Shown piece by piece: positions 58,171 to 64,000 of a DNA stretch of 64,000 nucleotides. The notes under the pieces were generated by a model. That model was given only the letters and a program-made list of their open reading frames with translations. It was not told the DNA's origin and did no database searches. Numbering within the stretch: the first letter of the stretch is position 1; each line of letters opens with the position of its first letter. Both the position numbers and the translations under genes were made by a program. The DNA is from Methylotenera sp. (GTDB lineage: Bacteria; Pseudomonadota; Gammaproteobacteria; Burkholderiales; Methylophilaceae): the NCBI GenBank assembly GCA_013141075.1, contig JABFRQ010000003.1:124001-188000 (forward strand), written 5' to 3'.

Positions 58171-60413
58171 TATTTAGATTCATAATTAAAGACGCCATCC
58201 CAATCGCTCGCGGGTGGATTTTGCTTAAAGTGGGCAATGCGTTTAAGGTACATTGTATACACATAGCGTTGTGGTTCTAGTGTTTGCAACTCCATTAGCT
58301 GGGCTTCGGCTAAGCCCCATTGCTGGTTGCGATAATGCATTAACGCTTCGTGGTATTGCTTTAAGTTATCGATTGTTGCTTGATTGCACTGTGTGACTTC
58401 ACCAATTGGCTCAAAAATCGCCGCAGGCTTATCTTTACCCTTTACTCGTACAATGTCTAGCTCGCGGTACATAAAATCTGGTACTTGCGCTTTAGTAAAC
58501 TCACTCACAATTATAGCTACACCATAATTCTTAGTGAGGCTTTCTAGCCGAGAGCCTAAATTCACCGCATCGCCCATTACGGTATACGCCATGCGAAAGC
58601 TTGACCCCATATTACCCACTGTCATTAAGCCAGTGTTAAGCCCTACCCCAATATTGATAAGCGGCCAGCCCTTTTTGACAAAGTCTTGCTGTAAGGTTGC
58701 CAATGCATCTATCATGCTAATTGCGGCTTGTAACGCATGCTTTGCATGGTTAGGGTCAGCTAACGGTGCGCCCCAAAACGCCATAATCGCATCGCCCATA
58801 TATTTATCTATAGTGCCGCGATTATGGTGAATTACCTGCGTCATTGGCGTTAAAAACTCATTCATCAACTGTGTTAATTGTTTGGGGTCTAAATCTTCTG
58901 CAATATTAGTAAAGCCACGAATATCAGAAAATAGCACCGTCATTTCACGGCTTTCACCTTCTAAATTAAAAGATTCTGGGTCTTTAGCCATTTCATCCAC
59001 CAGCTCTGGCGGCACATATTGTCCAAATAAGCCCGCCAATTGGCGCTTGCCACGCGATTCCACAAAAAATCCATACGACATATTGACGAAGTAAATAGCC
59101 GCAATCATCACCAATAGTGAAGCCAATGGCAACACTAAATTAGCATATTGCCATAGCGATAAATTCAATAGCAGCACGGCCACGGTAGTGACAAGTGTTA
59201 GCACGGTTGCCTTTAATGGGCTGTATACAGGCAACATAAATGCCAATAACAGCCCAACCATGAACAATAAGAACATTTCTGCACCATTGGTGTATTCTGG
59301 CTGTTCTTTAATATTATTGTCTAATATGCCAGCAATCATATTGGCTTGCACCTCAACGCCTGGGTAAACGGTTTGTACGGGCGTTGCTCGTAAATCTAAC
59401 AACCCAGCTGCGGTAGTGCCTAATAATACTATCTTGTTTTTTAGTATTGCTGGGTTAACCTTATTATTAAACACATCTACCGCGGACACATAAGGAAAGC
59501 TGCCTTCAGCGCCACGATAGGGAATCAGCGCCGATACATTGCCATCAACAGGCACGCGATGACTACCTAGCTTAAGCCACTCTAGCCCAGAATATTTTTC
59601 ATTAACGCCCAACCCTGCAAAGCCAGCCTTAATGTTATCTACCTCCAGCGCGACGCCAGCAACGGCCAAAGGCAAAGATTGGTAGATATTACCATCATAC
59701 TGAATAAGCAAAGGTACTCTGCGCATAATGCCATCTGCATCGGGATTGATGCTGAAATGCCCAGCTGATTTAGCGTTGTTTTGCAATATATCTAAATTTG
59801 CACCAAACCCTGCAGCCTGCATAAACGCAATATTTTTGCCTTTAAAACTACTCTCAGAAAATGAAGCCGGTGGCAAAATCCCGCTACTCTGCGAATTTAT
59901 ATCACGCGTAAACACATATCCTAATACCGTATTGCGCCCTTTTAAACTATTAGCAAACATTTGGTCGTAATCTAACGTTGGCCTAAGTTTATCTACTTCA
60001 ACGCTAAGCGCTTGGCCTAATGCTTGGTTGTTTGTTAGATAATGCGTTTTGATTTCATCTAAACTTTTTAGGCCAGAACTTTCATCTTTTTCGGCGAATA
60101 CCATGTCAAAACCTAGCACTTTAACTTGGTAATCATCAAACAATTTATCTACTAAACTAGCGAGCTTATTACGGCTCCAAGGCCAGCGCCCTAATGCTTT
60201 TAAGCTTTTTTCGTCCACATCAATAATCACAATGCGGTCATCCACGGTGCGCGGCATGAGCATATTCAAGCGCATGTCGTAAGCAAAGTTTTCTAGCTTA
60301 TTGATTGCAGATAAATTAAGCACGCCATTAGCATTGAGCAGCATCAGTATCATAATGGCCACACTCAAGCCAAAACGCACGCCATGCTCAGATAATAATG
60401 CGAATATTTTCAT
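58170..60413 (-). CDS. CHASE2-domain adenylate/guanylate cyclase (class III)
   Basis: 747 residues. An N-terminal helix (about 12-32), a periplasmic CHASE2 sensor (about 35-340), three membrane helices (about 355-440) and a class III cyclase domain (about 490-680) follow in order. Metal Asp residues lie in VLFSDIRGFTN and DKYMGDAIMAFWGAP; the purine-specifying Lys (DKYMGD) and Asp in YTVMGDAVNLGSRLE fit ATP as substrate. A short helical C-terminal tail follows. It heads the module with the MBL and CNB-rhodanese genes. Signal sensed unknown. Confidence 0.92.
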   Translation of the reverse strand: MKIFALLSEHGVRFGLSVAIMILMLLNANGVLNLSAINKLENFAYDMRLNMLMPRTVDDRIVIIDVDEKSLKALGRWPWSRNKLASLVDKLFDDYQVKVLGFDMVFAEKDESSGLKSLDEIKTHYLTNNQALGQALSVEVDKLRPTLDYDQMFANSLKGRNTVLGYVFTRDINSQSSGILPPASFSESSFKGKNIAFMQAAGFGANLDILQNNAKSAGHFSINPDADGIMRRVPLLIQYDGNIYQSLPLAVAGVALEVDNIKAGFAGLGVNEKYSGLEWLKLGSHRVPVDGNVSALIPYRGAEGSFPYVSAVDVFNNKVNPAILKNKIVLLGTTAAGLLDLRATPVQTVYPGVEVQANMIAGILDNNIKEQPEYTNGAEMFLLFMVGLLLAFMLPVYSPLKATVLTLVTTVAVLLLNLSLWQYANLVLPLASLLVMIAAIYFVNMSYGFFVESRGKRQLAGLFGQYVPPELVDEMAKDPESFNLEGESREMTVLFSDIRGFTNIAEDLDPKQLTQLMNEFLTPMTQVIHHNRGTIDKYMGDAIMAFWGAPLADPNHAKHALQAAISMIDALATLQQDFVKKGWPLINIGVGLNTGLMTVGNMGSSFRMAYTVMGDAVNLGSRLESLTKNYGVAIIVSEFTKAQVPDFMYRELDIVRVKGKDKPAAIFEPIGEVTQCNQATIDNLKQYHEALMHYRNQQWGLAEAQLMELQTLEPQRYVYTMYLKRIAHFKQNPPASDWDGVFNYESK

Positions 60414-60601
60414 GCAGGATTTTTAATAGATATTGTTTTTACATTGGTTTTACAATCAAGTTTTAATCACCAGCTTTAGCCCTACAACTCAATACAATGC
60501 TATGATTTCATTACTTTTTAACAGCATATCGTATATCCTATTTTTTTAATAGCAACGATACCGCTACTACACATTACTTTACACTCTAACTGGCCTCTCG
60601 C

Positions 60602-61276
60602 ATGAATTACCTACCCCCACTTGAACTCATAAGCCCCAATACCACCAAAGTGAATGCCAGCGTTATTTGGCTTCATGGCTTGGGCGCAGATGGCCATGAT
60701 TTTGAACCCATTGTCAAAAAACTTAACTTGCCAAATGTACGCTTTATTTTGCCGCACGCGCCAGCCATGGCCGTAACGCGCAACAGCGGCTACATTATGC
60801 CCGCTTGGTATGATTTATATGGCCCACCGAATAGCAAAACAGGCAGCAGCATAGAAGATGAAGCTGGCATAAAAATTAGCCAAAATTACATTAACACTTT
60901 GATTAAAAATGAAATAAATCGTGGTATTCCAGCAGAGCGGATTGTGATTGCAGGCTTTTCACAAGGTGGCGCAATTGCGCTACACACAAGCTTACGCTAC
61001 CCACAAAAACTTGCAGGGGTGATGGTATTGTCAGCTTATCTGCCCATTAAAACTAAACTCGCTACTGAAGCTACCCAAGCCAACGCGCATATTCCAATTT
61101 TTATGGCGCATGGTATTCACGATGATGTGATTAGTTTAGAAATGAATAAAATATCGCTCAATGCCCTACTCAACAGCCATTACACGGTGCGCTGGCATGA
61201 ATACAACATGGCGCATTCTGTGTGCTTAGAAGAGATTGATGATATTCACGAGTTTTTACTACAGGTTTTACCATAA
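60602..61276 (+). CDS. carboxylesterase/phospholipase-type alpha/beta hydrolase
   Basis: 224 residues. Nucleophile elbow GFSQGG (about 118-123), oxyanion region WLHGLGADGHDF near residue 23, Asp in HGIHDDVI and His in NMAHSVC complete a Ser-Asp-His triad. Matches the acyl-protein thioesterase/EstB family. Divergent from the cyclase gene and 60 bases upstream of xseB. Confidence 0.9.
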   Translation: MNYLPPLELISPNTTKVNASVIWLHGLGADGHDFEPIVKKLNLPNVRFILPHAPAMAVTRNSGYIMPAWYDLYGPPNSKTGSSIEDEAGIKISQNYINTLIKNEINRGIPAERIVIAGFSQGGAIALHTSLRYPQKLAGVMVLSAYLPIKTKLATEATQANAHIPIFMAHGIHDDVISLEMNKISLNALLNSHYTVRWHEYNMAHSVCLEEIDDIHEFLLQVLP

Positions 61277-61336
61277 GCTTTTAGTGTAAGATTTTGGTAG
61301 AATAGCGGCTTAAAATTCAATTAAACAACAACTGCA

Positions 61337-61597
61337 ATGACGCCTTCTAAAGCCAACCACACCAACAAACCAGTGACTGATAAGCCTGAAAACTTTGAAC
61401 AAGCTTTTGCTGAGCTAGAAAGCATTGTTGCTCAAATGGAATCAGGCCAAATGACGCTAGAAACCTCACTTGCCGCTTACCAGCGCGGCAATGCACTGCT
61501 GCAATTTTGTCAGCAATCACTCGCCCAAGTTGAGCAGCAAGTACAACTTTTGAATGAGCGCAATCAATTAGTGCAATTTAAATCTAACGATGAGTGA
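61337..61597 (+). CDS. xseB: exodeoxyribonuclease VII small subunit
   Basis: 86 residues with NFEQAFAELESIVAQMESGQ, the family's coiled helical hairpin, which pairs with XseA (not in window). The xseB-ispA-dxs order is widely conserved. Overlaps ispA by 8 bases. Confidence 0.95.
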   Translation: MTPSKANHTNKPVTDKPENFEQAFAELESIVAQMESGQMTLETSLAAYQRGNALLQFCQQSLAQVEQQVQLLNERNQLVQFKSNDE

Positions 61598-62501
61598 TTT
61601 AGAATTGCCTAACAACGCCTTGCAAGATTTTTCAGCCTGGGCGCAAGCCAAGCAAGCACGTATTGAGCTGATTTTAGATCATCACCTGCCTTCTGCCGAT
61701 TTAGCCCCACACAACCTGCACAGCGCCATGCGCTACAGTGTTCTTTGTGGCGGCAAGCGCGTGCGTGCGCTACTTTGCTATGCTGCATCAGAGTTATGCG
61801 AAACCGACTTTAAAATTGCAGATGCCGCCGCTAGCGCCGTTGAGCTGATACATGCATATTCGCTCGTGCATGACGACATGCCGTGCATGGATGACGACGA
61901 TTTACGTCGTGGCAAACCAAGTTGCCATAAACAATATGATGATGCTACCGCGCTATTAGTGGGCGATGCTTTGCAAAGCTTAGCGTTTGAACTGCTATCT
62001 CAAACCAGTTTATGTGCAGAAGCCAGCCAACAAATCAGCATGTTGAGTATCTTAGCAAAAGCCTCAGGCTCCGCTGGTATGGCGGGCGGCCAAGCAATTG
62101 ATTTAGCCGCGGTGGGTAAACCACTCACACAAACCGAACTTGAAACCATGCATCAATTAAAAACAGGTGCGCTCATTCAAGCTGCTGCTATGCTTGGCGC
62201 AATAAGTGGCTCACAAGAGCAAATTATAGCCATGCAAACATACGCCATGAATATCGGCTTAGCATTTCAAGTAGTGGACGATATTTTAGACGTAGAAGCA
62301 GACTCCAGCACACTGGGCAAAACAGCTGGCAAAGATGCAAATAGCAACAAACCAACTTACGTTTCCATATTAGGCTTAGACCAAGCTAAAAACCATGCAA
62401 AACAACTATATGAAAATGCCATTATGGCGTTATCCCCTTTCGGCAACAAAGCACAACGCTTGCGCGAACTGGCAGACTTCATTACACGGCGCAGTTTTTA
62501 G
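61590..62501 (+). CDS. ispA: farnesyl diphosphate synthase
   Basis: Chain elongation of isoprenoids to C15. First Asp-rich motif DDMPCMDDDDLRRG (about 96-109), second FQVVDDILDVE (about 225-235). 303 residues. Also GGKRVRALLC near residue 50. Followed by dxs. Confidence 0.95.
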   Translation: MSDLELPNNALQDFSAWAQAKQARIELILDHHLPSADLAPHNLHSAMRYSVLCGGKRVRALLCYAASELCETDFKIADAAASAVELIHAYSLVHDDMPCMDDDDLRRGKPSCHKQYDDATALLVGDALQSLAFELLSQTSLCAEASQQISMLSILAKASGSAGMAGGQAIDLAAVGKPLTQTELETMHQLKTGALIQAAAMLGAISGSQEQIIAMQTYAMNIGLAFQVVDDILDVEADSSTLGKTAGKDANSNKPTYVSILGLDQAKNHAKQLYENAIMALSPFGNKAQRLRELADFITRRSF

Positions 62502-62543
62502 CCGCCTAATTAACATTACTTTACCTTTTAAATAGACCAAATT

Positions 62544-64000
62544 GTGGCAAAATCAACTGTGACCCCGTTAATCAGCAAACCAATTCTTGATACGATAGAT
62601 GCGCCACTGCAACTTCGCAGTTTAGAGCGTATACAACTCGTACAACTCGCGCAAGAATTGCGCACATTCATCATCGATAGCGTCGCCCAAACTGGTGGGC
62701 ATTTAGCCTCAAACTTGGGCGTGGTTGAACTTACCATCGCACTACATTATGTATTCAATACGCCTGATGACCGCTTGGTGTGGGATGTTGGTCACCAAAC
62801 CTACCCACATAAAATTCTCACTGGCAGACGTGAAGCGATGAAGAATCTGCGTAAGCCAAAAGGCATTGCAGGTTTTCCGCGTCGTGCTGAAAGTGAGTAC
62901 GATACATTTGGCACGGGGCATTCTAGCACCTCTATCTCTGCCGCGCTGGGCATGGCTGTTGCTGCACAAAAAGCTGGCCTAGAGCGCCGAGCCATTGCGA
63001 TTATTGGCGATGGCGCAATGACCGCTGGCATGGCATTTGAAGCGTTAAACAACGCAGGTAATATGAGTGCGAACTTGCTGGTAATTCTCAACGACAACGA
63101 CATGAGCATTTCAAACAATGTTGGTGCGCTGAATAATTACCTAAGTAAATTATTGTCTAGTCGTTTTTACAACAAAGTGCGGTCATCTGGTAAAAAAGTA
63201 CTCTCTGGCATGCCGCCAATAATGGAATTTGCTAAACGTGCAGAAGAACACGTTAAAGGCATGGTATTGCCTGGTACTATGTTTGAAGAACTAGGGTTCA
63301 ACTACATAGGTCCGATTGACGGACATGATTTAGATGCATTAGTTGATACGCTTAACAACATCAAACAATTAAAAGGCCCGCAGTTTTTGCATATTGTGAC
63401 GCAAAAAGGCAAAGGCTTTGAACCTGCAGAAGAAGACCCTAATAAGTTTCACGGTGTAGGTAAATTTGACCCCTGCAATGGCGATGCACTAGCTGGAGCA
63501 TCTAAAAAAACCTACACTCAAGTATTTGGCGAATGGCTGGTAGACATGGCCGCGCTAGATGAGCGCTTAATTGGCGTAACGCCAGCCATGTGCGATGGTT
63601 CAGGTTTAAATACGTTTGCTGAAAAATATCCAAATCGTTATTTTGATGTGGGCATTGCTGAGCAACACGCTCTCACCTTTGCCGCTGGCATGGCTTGCGA
63701 TGGCTTAAAACCAGTTGTGGCAATCTACAGCACGTTTTTACAGCGTGCTTACGACCAGCTAATTCACGACATTGCCTTGCAAAACTTACCCGTATTATTC
63801 GCGATTGACCGCGCTGGCTTGGTGGGCGCAGACGGCCCAACACATGCTGGTAGCTTTGATTTAAGCTTTCTCAGATGCATTCCAAACATTGTGATTATGG
63901 CGCCTTCTGATGAAAATGAATGCAGACAAATGCTTTACACAGGTTTTCAATATAAAGGCGTTGCAGCAGTGCGCTACCCACGCGGCAGCGGCACAGGCGT
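62544..64000 (+). CDS. dxs: 1-deoxy-D-xylulose-5-phosphate synthase, 3'-truncated by window
   Basis: First enzyme of the MEP pathway, TPP-dependent. GTG start 62544; about 485 of roughly 620 residues are present and the frame runs off the end. Motifs: [14 protein letters not shown] (about 49), [27 protein letters not shown] (TPP loop, near 155) and the transketolase-type pyrimidine domain with [12 protein letters not shown] (near 370). 42 bases after ispA. Confidence 0.95.
   Translation, partial: MAKSTVTPLISKPILDTIDAPLQLRSLERIQLVQLAQELRTFIIDSVAQTGGHLASNLGVVELTIALHYVFNTPDDRLVWDVGHQTYPHKILTGRREAMKNLRKPKGIAGFPRRAESEYDTFGTGHSSTSISAALGMAVAAQKAGLERRAIAIIGDGAMTAGMAFEALNNAGNMSANLLVILNDNDMSISNNVGALNNYLSKLLSSRFYNKVRSSGKKVLSGMPPIMEFAKRAEEHVKGMVLPGTMFEELGFNYIGPIDGHDLDALVDTLNNIKQLKGPQFLHIVTQKGKGFEPAEEDPNKFHGVGKFDPCNGDALAGASKKTYTQVFGEWLVDMAALDERLIGVTPAMCDGSGLNTFAEKYPNRYFDVGIAEQHALTFAAGMACDGLKPVVAIYSTFLQRAYDQLIHDIALQNLPVLFAIDRAGLVGADGPTHAGSFDLSFLRCIPNIVIMAPSDENECRQMLYTGFQYKGVAAVRYPRGSGTG

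Overview
The window looks like a chromosomal segment of a betaproteobacterium, most probably a methylotroph of the family Methylophilaceae (Methylotenera/Methylophilus-like). That is an inference. It rests on moderate AT-richness, the gene orders kdsB-lpxK-msbA-exbD-exbB-comEC-lolDC and yqgE-ruvX-pyrR-pyrB-pyrC', a degenerate RibBX, and a secreted MxaD-like protein. Nearly everything is housekeeping DNA. No phage, plasmid, complete insertion sequence or CRISPR array was seen.

Layout. 1-6270: a complete rRNA operon on the minus strand (16S, tRNA-Ile, tRNA-Ala, 23S, 5S) with its promoter, boxA elements and processing stems, preceded by an initiator tRNA-Met with its own promoter. 6340-15984 (minus): envelope biogenesis and competence genes (KDO activation, lipid A kinase, MsbA flippase, ExbBD, ComEC, Lol lipoprotein release). 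16103-21752 (plus): riboflavin genes ribE-ribBX, then yqgE-ruvX-pyrR-pyrB-pyrC', where both RibBX and PyrC' have lost catalytic motifs. 21901-23300: two unusual membrane-anchored Cys-containing proteins, one HhH-like and one OmpA-like. 23380-29889: twitching ATPases pilU/pilT divergent from yggS-proC-yggT and a dynamin-like GTPase. 29936-32437 (minus): rng-maf-speD. 32559-39125 (plus): a poorly understood polyamine-associated membrane cluster (SPFH protein, zinc-ribbon/DUF4178 protein, a 53-residue protein, DUF350, membrane spermidine-synthase-like protein, Tat-exported flavoprotein). 39135-49812: nudJ-mnmA, a GST, nadC, an orphan GspE/PilB-type ATPase, ilvB-ilvH-ilvC, psd and rppH. 49901-52147: a secreted beta-propeller protein, an MxaD-like protein and a dense set of palindromic repeats. 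52384-55964: a type IV pilin gene behind a sigma-54 promoter, followed by two tandem O-antigen-ligase/PglL-like genes, the second broken by two frameshifts. 56047-60413 (minus): a cyclic-nucleotide module (CHASE2-adenylate cyclase, MBL-fold phosphodiesterase-like protein, cyclic-nucleotide-binding/rhodanese protein) with a MITE-like palindrome inserted in it. 60602-64000: an esterase, then xseB-ispA-dxs of isoprenoid synthesis, dxs being cut by the window edge.

How parts work together. Pilin, the likely pilin glycosyltransferase, PilT, PilU and the GspE-type ATPase all bear on type IV pili, and a cAMP-type module is a common regulator of such surface functions; that last link is inferred. The most interesting stretches are the polyamine/SPFH/DUF350 cluster, the pilin plus decaying ligase duplicate, the cyclic-nucleotide module with its inserted element, and a family of palindromes that share ends but have exchangeable cores.
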